A stretch of 64,000 bases of DNA from an uncultured Planctomycetota bacterium (GCA_900696525.1 CAADGL010000007.1:248001-312000); one strand, 5' to 3'. Counted from the first letter of the stretch, positions 7,863-15,584 are shown. Notes: a model not told the origin generated them from the letters alone. A program made the numbers and translations.

Positions 7863-9263
7863 ATGGCCGCGCCGCCTGTTCGAAACGTCTTGCTCGTCAG
7901 CGACGACCGGCAGCTCGCCGACGCACTGGACCGCCAGCGCCCTCCGGACGCCGCCCTCTGCCGGGTCGATGCGCTCGAATCCCCCGACGCGGCCGGGCTC
8001 GACCGCGACGACCTGTGGATCGACCTCGATGCCTGGCCCCACGAGCGCCCCATGCCCCGGGCCTCGGTCGTCTTCTACGCCCACGGCCCGGCTCAGGGCG
8101 AGCGACTGCCGGCAGCGCTGCTCGTGCGCAAACCGTGCTCACAGGACGCCGCCGCCGCCGTCTGGTCGATCCGCGCCCCCTCGGCCTCCGCGCCCGCGCC
8201 CCCCGGCGATGACCCGCTCGTCGCGCTGCCCGCGTGGTTGCAGTCCATTCACGTACTCGACCTGCGCGAGCTGTGCCATGCGCTCGTCACGCACCTGCCG
8301 CCGGCGCTCGGCTATCGCGAGGCCTCGCTGTACCTGTGCGATGCCAGCCAGCAGGTGCTCACCCTCGCCGAGTCGAGCTGCAACCGCCCGATCGACCTGG
8401 CCGTCCGCCTTTCCCCCGACACGTCACACGTCCTGGCGCTGGCCGCGCGCTGCGGCCGCGCCGTCGTCGCGCGCGACGCCGACGACGCCTGCCGCGCGCT
8501 CGGCGCCGGCGTCCGCGCCCGGCAGATGGACGCCGCCGACGGAGGCTGCCTGCTGGCGCCGCTGAGCGCGCCGGGGCGCCTCGGCGGGCTGCTGGTGTGT
8601 ACGGCGCGGCTTTCAGGCGGGAACCGCCCGCCGCCGTGGATGCCCGCGGTGCTCTCGTTCGCCGGCCGCGCGCTGAGCCACGCGCGCCTGCATGAGCAGG
8701 CGCGCATCGAAGCGCGCGTCGACGGCCTCACCGGCTTGTACAACTATCGCTGGATGACCGAGACGCTGCGCCGCGAGTTGCAGCGCGCCCAGCGCCACGA
8801 TGTCCCCCTCACCCTCCTCATGCTCGACCTCGACGGCCTCAAACAGGTCAACGATCGCTGCGGCCACCGCGCCGGCGACGCCGTCCTGCGCCACGTCGCC
8901 GCCGTCATTCGCTCCGCCCTGCGAGAGGCCGATTCTGCGGCGCGCTGCGGCGGCGACGAATTCGTGCTCCTCCTGCCCGATACCGACGCCGCGGGCGCAA
9001 TGCACGTGGCCGAGCGTGTCGTGCGCGGCCTGCGCGACGCGCGCTGCGGACATGGCGGACAGGAGTTGCCGGTGGCGGCCAGCGTGGGCGTCGCTCAATG
9101 GCGCAGCGGCTGGACGGTCGAGCAGTGGATCGAAGCGGCCGACCAGGCGATGTACGCCGCCAAGCGCGCCAAGCTGCGCCCGGACGGTGACCAAGATCAC
9201 GACGCGCCCGCGTTACGCGCTGCGCCGGCGGACCTTCCGTCTGGCCCGAGCCGCACCGTCTGA
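7863..9263 (+). CDS. GAF-GGDEF diguanylate cyclase
   Basis: This 466-residue protein should make cyclic di-GMP from two GTP. Residues 1-100 look like a degenerate receiver-type domain (RNVLLVSDDRQLADAL) whose phospho-acceptor site is not recognisable. Residues about 125-275 resemble a GAF sensor domain. Residues 283-440 are the GGDEF domain with the intact signature GGDEF at 363-367 and DxLTGLYN at its start. An RxxD inhibitory site (R354-D357) lies exactly five residues before GGDEF, so product feedback inhibition is likely. It is transcribed away from the flagellar block and may set the motile/sessile switch. The ATG at 7863 has GGAG 10 bases upstream. Confidence 0.93.
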   Translation: MAAPPVRNVLLVSDDRQLADALDRQRPPDAALCRVDALESPDAAGLDRDDLWIDLDAWPHERPMPRASVVFYAHGPAQGERLPAALLVRKPCSQDAAAAVWSIRAPSASAPAPPGDDPLVALPAWLQSIHVLDLRELCHALVTHLPPALGYREASLYLCDASQQVLTLAESSCNRPIDLAVRLSPDTSHVLALAARCGRAVVARDADDACRALGAGVRARQMDAADGGCLLAPLSAPGRLGGLLVCTARLSGGNRPPPWMPAVLSFAGRALSHARLHEQARIEARVDGLTGLYNYRWMTETLRRELQRAQRHDVPLTLLMLDLDGLKQVNDRCGHRAGDAVLRHVAAVIRSALREADSAARCGGDEFVLLLPDTDAAGAMHVAERVVRGLRDARCGHGGQELPVAASVGVAQWRSGWTVEQWIEAADQAMYAAKRAKLRPDGDQDHDAPALRAAPADLPSGPSRTV

Positions 9264-9278
9264 TCTGCCGTCTGATCC

Positions 9279-9306
9279 GAGCGGCGCCCGTGAGAAAGCG
9301 GTTGCG
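9279..9306 (+). repeat. REP-like palindromic motif, copy 1
   Basis: This 28-bp stretch (core gcgcccgtgagaaagcgg) matches motifs at 38015-38044, 38061-38090 (inverted) and 43511-43538. The shared form is approximately GAGCCGCGCCCGTGAGGAAG followed by CGGTTG. All copies lie in intergenic DNA, which suggests a dispersed REP-type element. Confidence 0.55.
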
Positions 9307-9456
9307 CCGGACGATCTCACGTTGTGCCGGGGGCCGATTCCCGTATTTGATGTTTCCTGAAAGCCTCGGCAGGGAGCGGCTGCGCCGATACGCACACAAC
9401 CACCACCTGACCGCAGTGCTCGACGCAGGCCGCTGGAAAACCGATCCCTACCCAGG

Positions 9457-10017
9457 ATGCGCCGTCGCAGCACAAACCGCTCGGCCGATTCTGCGCCCTA
9501 CCCTCCAGGCTTCACCCTGGTTGAGCTGGTCGTCGTGATGCTCATCATCGCCATGCTCGCCGGCATGGCGATTCCGCGGCTGAGCCGGGGCAGCGGCGGT
9601 GCGTCGCGCAGCGCCATGCTGGCCGACCTGAACGTCGTGCACAACGCCATCACCCGCTACCAGGCCGAGCACATCGGCGCCTTGCCCGGACCGACCGCGG
9701 CCCACTTCGTGTCTCAGCTCACGCTATTCACGGAGGTGACGGGCAAGACCAATCCCAAGCGGACCGGGCCCTATGTCTTCGGACCCTACCTGGTCACAAT
9801 GCCGCGCATCCCGATCGGCCCCAACCGCGGCTCGCCCTCGATCCTGATCGACCCCGTCAACAACCCGCCGACGCCGAACCCCGCCAGCGGCGACGGCTGG
9901 GTCTACAACCCCAACAGCGGCGTGTTCTTGCCGAACCTCGACGACGCCGACACCCCGGCCGGCCTGGACGCGATCATCAAGGGCCTACCGCCGGCCAACC
10001 AGGCGGAGATTCCGTAG
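9457..10017 (+). CDS. Type II secretion/type IV pilin-like pseudopilin
   Basis: This 186-residue protein has a class III prepilin signal: a short basic leader, then the cleavage site before FTLVELVVVMLIIAML, with the required Gly before Phe and the Glu at mature position 5. The rest is a secreted globular domain with Pro/Asn-rich loops (NPKRTGPYVFGPYLV and GWVYNPNSGVFLP) typical of planctomycete general secretion pseudopilins of the GspG/H type. No other secretion genes lie next to it, so it is a lone gene here. It would need a prepilin peptidase and assembly ATPase encoded elsewhere. A retraction ATPase gene, pilT, is found at 46853. Confidence 0.88.
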   Translation: MRRRSTNRSADSAPYPPGFTLVELVVVMLIIAMLAGMAIPRLSRGSGGASRSAMLADLNVVHNAITRYQAEHIGALPGPTAAHFVSQLTLFTEVTGKTNPKRTGPYVFGPYLVTMPRIPIGPNRGSPSILIDPVNNPPTPNPASGDGWVYNPNSGVFLPNLDDADTPAGLDAIIKGLPPANQAEIP

Positions 10018-10113
10018 CCGCTGCGGCGAAGCCGGATCCGGCCGCGACCCCCACGAAGCGCGCAGAAGGTAACAGCCGAGTACTAGAGTGGCTTCCCGAC
10101 AAACGTACAGCAC

Positions 10114-10165
10114 GTGGGTCCCCACTCCGAAGGCAACCGGAGAGGACCCACGCGCTTGTGTTTTT
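10114..10165 (+). terminator. Intrinsic terminator-like hairpin after pseudopilin
   Basis: Two stacked perfect helices form here: GTGGGTCC (10114-10121) with GGACCCAC (10144-10151), and CTCCG (10125-10129) with CGGAG (10138-10142) around an 8-base loop. A T-rich run (tgtgttttt) follows within 6 bases. The hairpin is 97 bases after the pseudopilin stop on the same strand. Confidence 0.55.
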
Positions 10166-10235
10166 CTCGGCGGTGTTGTTGTGACCCGGCTTCCAGCCGG
10201 TCTCCCGTACTACCCCGCATCCATCCGGCTGCTGG

Positions 10236-10661
10236 TCAGACCGACAGCGCCTCGGCCTGCTGGAAGCGCGACCCCGCCATCGCCTCGAGGAACGAATCCA
10301 GCGCGCTCTGGAACTGCTTGCCGGCCCATTCTTCGTCGACGTCCGCCAGCCGCATCATCGACTTGCTCAACGTCGGCTCTCCGCCGGGCGTGAACGACTC
10401 GCAGCGCAGCTCGAACTCGCCTACGCCCGAGAAGCGGAAGATCATGAGCAGGTACGCGTTCTCGGAAAGCTCGAACTTGAACGAACGCCGGCCGTCGTCC
10501 TGAAGCGGCGTCGAGACCTTGAAGCCGTTGTCACGCACGAACGACGCCACGTCCTCGAAAGCCGCCATGATGAAGCGGTCCATGGTGCTCTCGAAGCTGC
10601 GCACCCACTGCGTCTGAACCTTGTTCAGCTTGTCCAGGAAGTTGCTCTGCCAGTTGTTCAT
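10236..10661 (-). CDS. Conserved-looking protein of unknown function
   Basis: I do not recognise this 141-residue soluble protein. The ATG at 10661 (MNNWQSNFLDKLNKVQTQWV) is chosen because AGGGGA lies 4 bases upstream. An upstream in-frame extension lacks support. The sequence is an N-terminal amphipathic helix, a beta-rich middle (RRSFKFELSENAYLLMIFRF, then GEFELRCESFTP) and a C-terminal helix (SALDSFLEAMAGSRF). No signal peptide, membrane segment or metal site is visible. The layout resembles small chaperone-like or regulatory folds, but this is not enough to name a function. It stands alone between a plus-strand pseudopilin gene and the plus-strand adenosyltransferase gene. Confidence 0.75.
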   Translation of the reverse strand: MNNWQSNFLDKLNKVQTQWVRSFESTMDRFIMAAFEDVASFVRDNGFKVSTPLQDDGRRSFKFELSENAYLLMIFRFSGVGEFELRCESFTPGGEPTLSKSMMRLADVDEEWAGKQFQSALDSFLEAMAGSRFQQAEALSV

Positions 10662-10926
10662 GTGGTCCCCTTCGCGCACACTCGCCGCGGACTCGATCAC
10701 CCTCGCGCGGTCGGCGCCTGCCGGCCAGACGGGCGTTCGGACTCGTGAAGTCTAGGAATCGCGCAGCCGCCGAGGCAAACCGCCCCCGGACCCTCTCCCC
10801 CGCCGCTCTCGCACCGCGCCCGATCCCCTGCCCAGGCGCACGCCTTGCGCGTTAGCATGTCCCCCACGGACAACGCCCGATGATGTCCCGGGCCGCTTAT
10901 CGGCCCGCGCCCCAAACGGAGCTCCC

Positions 10927-11490
10927 ATGCCACGCATCACCAAGGTCTACACCCGCACCGGCGACGCCGGAGAGACCGCGCTGGGCAGCGGCGCGCGCGT
11001 GCCGAAGCACGACGCGCGCATCGTCGCCTTCGGCGCCGTGGACGAACTCAACGCCCATATCGGCCTCGCGCTCAATGTCGCACCTTGCGCCGAGCTCGTC
11101 GCCCCCCTGCGACGCATTCAGAACGATCTCTTCCACCTCGGCGCCGACTTGTGCATCCCCGAGCGCGACAAACCACGCAACCCCGGCCCCCGGATCGAGC
11201 CGCGGCACACACTGGCCCTCGAACAACTCATGGACCAGCTCTCCGAATCTCTCGACCCGCTCACCAACTTCGTGCTCCCGGGCGGAACACCCGCCGCCGC
11301 CCAGCTCCACGTCGCCCGCACCGTCTGCCGCCGCGCCGAATGCGAAACCGTCGCCCTCGCCAAACGCGAGCCGCTCAACCCCGAAACCATCCGCTACCTC
11401 AACCGCCTCTCCGACGCCCTCTTCGTCATGAGCCGCTATGACAATCAGCGCGCCGGCGTGACCGAGCCGGTCTGGGACAGCCGCGCCTGA
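10927..11490 (+). CDS. Cob(I)alamin adenosyltransferase, PduO type
   Basis: This 187-residue enzyme transfers the 5'-deoxyadenosyl group of ATP to cob(I)alamin, making adenosylcobalamin. The N-terminal signature KVYTRTGDAGETALGSGARV is the ATP-binding segment of the PduO/MMAB family. The family pattern continues with VDELNAHIGLAL, the segment NFVLPGGTPAAAQLHVARTV and the C-terminal YLNRLSDALFVMSR with catalytic Arg residues. Length is typical. The ATG at 10927 has GGAG 5 bases upstream. It implies use of B12 coenzyme; for example the epoxyqueuosine reductase at 26525 is a cobalamin enzyme, and a CarH-like regulator lies at 42542. Confidence 0.95.
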   Translation: MPRITKVYTRTGDAGETALGSGARVPKHDARIVAFGAVDELNAHIGLALNVAPCAELVAPLRRIQNDLFHLGADLCIPERDKPRNPGPRIEPRHTLALEQLMDQLSESLDPLTNFVLPGGTPAAAQLHVARTVCRRAECETVALAKREPLNPETIRYLNRLSDALFVMSRYDNQRAGVTEPVWDSRA

Positions 11491-11654
11491 CGCGGCGGAT
11501 CGCCGAATCCTCGCGGAGCCCCCGCTCGGCGCGCGGCCATCCAGATTCGGCAGAACCTGCGCGGCAACTCCGGCCGATGGGTTCTCAGCAGACTCCCGAT
11601 CGCCCGCGCCTGGGCGGCCGGTCGACGGAGCACGCGCCCTGGCGAGCACCCGGC

Positions 11655-12638
11655 ATGCGCCTGTCGACACCCTCTGGCACCCAAAACCCCGCCCTCCAGG
11701 CCCTCTCCGCCTCCGCCGGCGGACTGATGTTCCACCACTTTCACGGCGTCGGACACCCGCCCGGACAGGGAACGATTGCGGCCGATGTCCTGGACCGGCT
11801 GCTGGCCGACGTCGCCGAGTGCGCGCGTCTGCTGCCGGCGGCCGAGTGGCTCGAACGCGCCCTGTCGCAGCGGCTGACGCCGGGCGACTGGTGTCTGACG
11901 TTCGATGACAACCTGCGCAGCCAGTACGACGTGGCCCTGCCGGTGCTGGAGCAGCGCGGCCTGACGGCCTTCTGGTTCGTCTCGACCAGCGTGCTCCAGG
12001 GACACCTGTGTCGCACGACGCTCTACCAGCGCTTCGTGCAGCGCTGCTTTCGCGATCCCGATGCCTTCTACGACGCCTTCTTCGCCGCCATCCGGCAATC
12101 CCCCGCGCGCGAGGCCGTCGGCGACGCCCTGCGCGGCTTCGACCCAGGTGCGTACCTGCCGGCGTTTCCCTTCTACACGCCGGCCGATCGGCGCTTCCGC
12201 TTCGTGCGCGACGAAGTGCTCGGCCCCGACGCCTATCGCCGAATCATGGACGACCTGATTCGTTCCACCGGCCGCACGCTCAGCGAGCTGTCCGCCGGGC
12301 TCTGGCTCGAGGCGGCGCACCTGCTGCGGCTGCACGAGCGCGGCCACGTCATCGGCCTCCACTCTCACACCCACCCGACGCGCATCGCCGAATTGTCCGC
12401 CGCCGCCCAGCAGCGCGAGTACGCAGCCAACCTGGCCTGCCTCGAAAGCCTGCTCGGCCAGGCGCCGATCTGCGTCTCTCACCCGTGCAACTCGTACAGC
12501 GATCGAACGCTGGCGATTCTCAGGCGGCTCGGCGTCCGCGTGGGTTTCCGCGCCGACATGACGCTTCGCGAGCACGGGCCGCTGGAACACCCGCGGCAGG
12601 ACTGCACCAACCTGCGCCGCGCCGCGCGCTCGGATTGA
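11655..12638 (+). CDS. Polysaccharide deacetylase family protein (NodB-like)
   Basis: This protein resembles carbohydrate esterase family 4 (NodB) deacetylases, which remove acetyl groups from N-acetyl sugars using a divalent metal. Visible family motifs are CLTFDDNLRSQYDVALPVL (the TFDD motif with catalytic Asp and metal Asp) and GLHSHTHPTRIAEL (the HxxxH-type metal site). A late segment VSHPCNSYSDRTLAILRRLG follows. The start is uncertain: 11655, 11577 or 11727 (MFHHFHGVG) are all possible, and I use 11655. Only 6 bp separate it from a sugar formyltransferase-like gene. The pair therefore looks like a small module that deacetylates and then formylates an amino sugar, probably a surface glycan precursor. 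That substrate is inference. Confidence 0.82.
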   Translation: MRLSTPSGTQNPALQALSASAGGLMFHHFHGVGHPPGQGTIAADVLDRLLADVAECARLLPAAEWLERALSQRLTPGDWCLTFDDNLRSQYDVALPVLEQRGLTAFWFVSTSVLQGHLCRTTLYQRFVQRCFRDPDAFYDAFFAAIRQSPAREAVGDALRGFDPGAYLPAFPFYTPADRRFRFVRDEVLGPDAYRRIMDDLIRSTGRTLSELSAGLWLEAAHLLRLHERGHVIGLHSHTHPTRIAELSAAAQQREYAANLACLESLLGQAPICVSHPCNSYSDRTLAILRRLGVRVGFRADMTLREHGPLEHPRQDCTNLRRAARSD

Positions 12639-12644
12639 ATCGCG

Positions 12645-13439
12645 ATGCGCATCGCCCTGTTCACCGGAAACCAGCCGCGACACCTCGCCCTGGTCGAGCG
12701 CCTCGCGGCCGCCTGCGACGCGCTGTTCGTCGTCCACGAGTGCACCACCGTCTTTCCCGGAAAGGTCGCCGACCTGTATCGCCGCTCCGATGTCATGCAG
12801 CGCTACTTTCACGCCGTGCTTGCCGCCGAGCGAACCGTCTTCGGCGCGCCGCGCTTCGCACCGGGCGGCGTGCGGCCGCTGCTGCTGAGGCTCGGCGATC
12901 TCAGCGACCTGCCGATCGACGCGCTCGCGCCCGCGCTCGATGCCGACGTCTTCGTCGTCTTCGGGGCCAGCTACATCCGCGGTGCATTGTGCGACTACCT
13001 CGTGGCGCGCCGGGCGCTGAACCTGCACATGGGCCTCTCGCCGTACTTTCGCGGCAGCTCGACGAACTTCTGGGCCATGTATCACCGCCGGCCCGATCTC
13101 GTCGGCGCGACGATCCACCTGCTTACGGCCGGCCTCGACTCCGGCCCGATCCTGCGCCACGTCTTTCCGCCCAGCCGGCCATTCGACGCCTTCGAGCTGG
13201 GAATGCGCGCCGTCGAAAGCGGCCAGCGCGCCCTGGCGGAGCTTGTGGCCAGCGGCGAGTGGCTGAGGATGCAGCCCGTTCCCCAGGATCGCGCGCGGCA
13301 GATTCGCTACACGCGGACCGCAGACTTCACCGACGCGGTCGCCGCGGAATACCTGGCCCGGCTGCCCGATCCTGACAGCATCATGACAGCCCTGGCCGCC
13401 CGCGACATGCGCCAGTTCGTGAACCCGGTCGTGGGCTAG
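12645..13439 (+). CDS. Formyltransferase family protein (sugar N-formyltransferase-like)
   Basis: This 264-residue protein belongs to the formyl_trans_N family, which uses 10-formyltetrahydrofolate to formylate an amine. The catalytic triad is visible as Asn and His in LNLHMGLSPYFRGSSTNFW and Asp in LLTAGLDSGPILR. It lacks the C-terminal tRNA-binding domain of methionyl-tRNA formyltransferase. It is also too divergent for phosphoribosylglycinamide formyltransferase, so an amino-sugar substrate is more likely. It follows the NodB-like gene by 6 bp. A MITE-like element begins immediately after its stop codon. The exact substrate cannot be read from the sequence. Confidence 0.85.
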   Translation: MRIALFTGNQPRHLALVERLAAACDALFVVHECTTVFPGKVADLYRRSDVMQRYFHAVLAAERTVFGAPRFAPGGVRPLLLRLGDLSDLPIDALAPALDADVFVVFGASYIRGALCDYLVARRALNLHMGLSPYFRGSSTNFWAMYHRRPDLVGATIHLLTAGLDSGPILRHVFPPSRPFDAFELGMRAVESGQRALAELVASGEWLRMQPVPQDRARQIRYTRTADFTDAVAAEYLARLPDPDSIMTALAARDMRQFVNPVVG

Positions 13440-13441
13440 TA

Positions 13442-13567
13442 GTGTAGTGCCCCGCAAATAACTGCCTGTCCCTATGCAGGGTGGGGCGGGCTTCCAGCCC
13501 GCCCGAGCGGGCAAGATGCCCGCTCCACCCATCCGTGATACCGTCACATTTTTGCGAGGCACTACAC
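13442..13567. mobile_element. MITE-like element with 17-19 bp terminal inverted repeats
   Basis: The left end GTGTAGTGCCCCGCAAA and the reverse complement of the right end (GTGTAGTGCCTCGCAAA) agree at all but one base. The element is 126 bp, is flanked by TA on both sides (13440-13441 and 13568-13569), and carries a large internal palindrome (GGGCGGGCTTCCAGCCCGCC and AGCGGGCAAGATGCCCGCT). TA duplication and this size suggest a miniature element mobilised by an IS630/Tc1-type transposase. It inserts directly behind a stop codon. No transposase gene is in the window. Confidence 0.72.
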
Positions 13568-13690
13568 TAGGGAGTGCAGACAAAGGGGGCTGGGTTGCCG
13601 GAGTGTGCGCAGGGATTACGCCAGGGAGCGCAGGTCAGAGCCCCGGCTGTCCGCAGCCCGATTCCACCACAGGCACGCGGCGGCGGGCGC

Positions 13691-13716
13691 AAAAAAAGCG
13701 ACGCCGGGGCATCGCT
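13691..13716 (-). terminator. Intrinsic terminator of the large ncRNA
   Basis: On the minus strand AGCGATGC (13716-13709) pairs with GCGTCGCT (13704-13697) around the 4-base loop CCCG, an 8-bp stem with one G-U pair. Seven T (13697-13691) follow at once. This is a textbook Rho-independent terminator, and its orientation fits the minus-strand promoter at 14751-14779. Confidence 0.85.
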
Positions 13717-14744
13717 GAACGCTCGTGGTCCTTCGGAGCATTCGCGCTTGCTGCTCGTCCCGCGCACGTTACCGCCACGGGCCGGCCTCTTGTGGGCTTC
13801 ACCGCTCGTTCAGAGCCTCGGACCTGCGTCAGTATCGCCGCATGGGTTAAGCGATCCCGCTCTGCCGTTGGCCCTTGCCCCGGCTATGCGGTTTTTCCGA
13901 CACAAGCTGCGACGGCCACAGTTAAGCAACCGCCAGCGGACTCTCCTCGGGCTTGGCTACCCTCTAGAGTTTCGCCCAGCAAGCACTAGCCGGCCGGCCA
14001 CAGCCGTCCGGCCTCTCCCATGGACTCTGCTTCCCTACAGCACATACAGGCAATCGCGGTCCACAGTTTGCGGGCATTCCAAGCCCGCAAAGTTCCGCCT
14101 TCAGGGTTTGGCCACCCTCTTGACGGTTTCCTCCCGCGACAGCCGCGCCGGCTTTATTTCACGCCGACAGCGCTCTTGGGATTCACCCTTCGGAGCCTTC
14201 TCCTCCCAACGGGTATCCGACGCGTCTCCGCGAAGGATGAACCCACATGCCGTTCCTTTCACCGGATGTTGCGCCTCACGGCGCCCGGACCGGCGAACCG
14301 CGGCTCCTGGGCTTTAACCCCGCTGGGAATCCCTCGCCGACGACGGTGTGGTTAGCACAGCCGCCGACCGGATGCTCCCTTGGGTTTTCCCCCTTCCAGG
14401 GTAGATCAGCCGAAGCCTTCGCCGGGTGTTTGCCCGGCAATCCTCTCACGCGCTTTGGGCCGCTGCCTCGCGACAGCAGCGACGCGCCTCAGAGTATCTC
14501 AGCCTCGACCCAGCCACGACCTGCCGACGGCTAGCGCCGGATAGGTCACGGCAACCCTCTTAGGGTTCTCGTGCCAGTACGACCCCAGACATTCGAGCGG
14601 GCAAACCTGGCGGGCTATGGGTTCACCTCACGCCGAACCGCACCATCACTGGCACGACTCGACGATCTTTGCAGGCCGACACGCCCTGCCGGAGCTGCCT
14701 GGGACCGTCCTGAGGCACCGAGCATTCAGCGACCTCAGCGTCGC
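13691..14744 (-). ncRNA. Large structured noncoding RNA, about 1.05 kb, class not recognised
   Basis: On the minus strand this stretch has a complete transcription unit without a convincing reading frame. A near-consensus promoter is followed by a predicted start at G14744, and an intrinsic terminator with seven T ends it at about 13691. The predicted transcript begins with a hairpin (GCGAC 14744-14740 with GTCGC 14733-14729). Further perfect stems are TTTGCGGGC/GCCCGCAAA (14067-14091, 9 bp, 7-base loop), GCCGGG/CCCGGC (14421-14438) and AACCCT/AGGGTT (14553-14567). A 10-bp long-range pairing joins 14569-14578 to 14648-14657. I see no RNase P, tmRNA, rRNA or group II intron domain V signature. 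It could be a member of a known large-RNA class that I cannot match by eye, or a new one. Confidence 0.72.
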
Positions 14745-14750
14745 ATCAAC

Positions 14751-14779
14751 ACTATAGCACGCAGAAACCGCACGTGCAA
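14751..14779 (-). promoter_or_regulatory. Sigma-70-type promoter of the large ncRNA
   Basis: On the minus strand the -35 element TTGCAC (14779-14774) and the -10 element TATAGT (14756-14751) are separated by exactly 17 bases. The implied start is near G14744, which is the first base of a perfect 5-bp hairpin. This is among the strongest vegetative promoter matches I found in the window. Confidence 0.8.
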
Positions 14780-14803
14780 GAGAATTTAGCATCGGCTACA
14801 CTG

Positions 14804-14818
14804 TTGACATCCTGTCAA
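14804..14818. promoter_or_regulatory. Inverted repeat upstream of ncRNA promoter (possible operator)
   Basis: The 15-bp sequence TTGACATCCTGTCAA is an inverted repeat of 6-bp arms with a 3-base centre. It lies at about -60 to -74 relative to the predicted ncRNA start, a typical place for an activator site. No cognate regulator can be named. It also contains a TTGACA, but no -10 element lies at a suitable distance. Confidence 0.4.
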
Positions 14819-14944
14819 TAATCGGTTGCCTCGCGGCCAACCCGCGCAAGCCACGATCCAATAAACTCTAGCGACGCTCACGCGACCGATAAGTCCCTCG
14901 TCAGTTTTTTTTGCCGACACCACGCTTTTTTCCTGGCCGCCCCT

Positions 14945-15562
14945 CTAACCCCTATACAACCCCCGCTCCCCGACATACGCGATCACCCCATCCGGCACCA
15001 GGTACCGCACGCTCCGCCCCGCGCGCACCCGCGCCCGAATCGCCGACGCCGAGATCATTATCTCCGGCGTCGGCAGCACGTGGGCCCGGATCCGCTCCAA
15101 CGCCTGCGGGCTCACCGCGGCCCCCAGCGAAGCCCAATCCGGTTCCGCGCAACCCGGACGGGCCGCCGTGACAAACGTGCACGCGTCCGCCAGTTCCCGA
15201 ATGCGATGCCAGCTCGTCAGTTCGCGCAGGCTGTCCGCTCCGATCAGCCAGTGAATCGCAACGTCCGGCTGGCTTTCGGCGTAGTGGCGCACCGTTCGCA
15301 ACGAATAGCACGGCGGCCCGGCGCGCACCTCGAAGTCGTCTACCTCGAACAGGGCCTCACCGGCCGTTGCCACGCGGCACATGGCCAACCGGTCGACCGA
15401 AGGGGCCAACACGCGATCGGGCTTATGCGGAGGAGCGGCGCAGGGAACGAGGATGACGCGCGAGATACCCAGGTGCTCGGCGGCGGCGCGCGCAACGATC
15501 AGATGCCCATGGTGGATCGGGTCGAACGAGCCGCCGAACAGAAGAAGCCGCGTCACGTGCAC
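14945..15562 (-). CDS. nadD: Nicotinate-nucleotide adenylyltransferase
   Basis: NadD joins nicotinate mononucleotide and ATP to give deamido-NAD in NAD synthesis. The 205-residue protein has the nucleotidyltransferase signature GGSFDPIHHGHLIVARAAAE with the HxGH-type motif. The middle segment VDDFEVRAGPPCYSLRTVRH and the C-terminal ISASAIRARVRAG (ISxTxIR-type loop) with VPDGVIAYVGERGLY are also present. The start is GTG at 15562, with no clear ribosome binding site; GTG at 15556 is an alternative. A HEAT/TPR protein gene ends 22 bp upstream on the same strand, so the two are probably cotranscribed. The large ncRNA follows 200 bp downstream with its own promoter. Confidence 0.96.
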   Translation of the reverse strand: MHVTRLLLFGGSFDPIHHGHLIVARAAAEHLGISRVILVPCAAPPHKPDRVLAPSVDRLAMCRVATAGEALFEVDDFEVRAGPPCYSLRTVRHYAESQPDVAIHWLIGADSLRELTSWHRIRELADACTFVTAARPGCAEPDWASLGAAVSPQALERIRAHVLPTPEIMISASAIRARVRAGRSVRYLVPDGVIAYVGERGLYRG

Positions 15563-15584
15563 ACCGCCGGCCGGCCGCGGGCAA

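Noticed and set aside
11445-13583. 712-codon minus-strand frame
   Set aside because: Antisense to the deacetylase and formyltransferase genes and without protein-like pattern.
13691-14744. 23S rRNA fragment, RNase P RNA, tmRNA or group II intron
   Set aside because: None of the conserved blocks known to me for these RNAs were found. A GAGGAGAGTCCG stretch resembles part of RNase P helix P4, but the matching 3' half (ACAGAA) is absent and the spacing is wrong.
13474-14789. Several overlapping plus-strand frames of 70-247 codons (13474, 13574, 14020, 14247, 14571)
   Set aside because: They overlap each other, lack ribosome binding sites, have Arg/Pro/Ser/Gly-rich composition and lie opposite a strong minus-strand promoter and terminator. 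Better explained as chance frames over a structured RNA.
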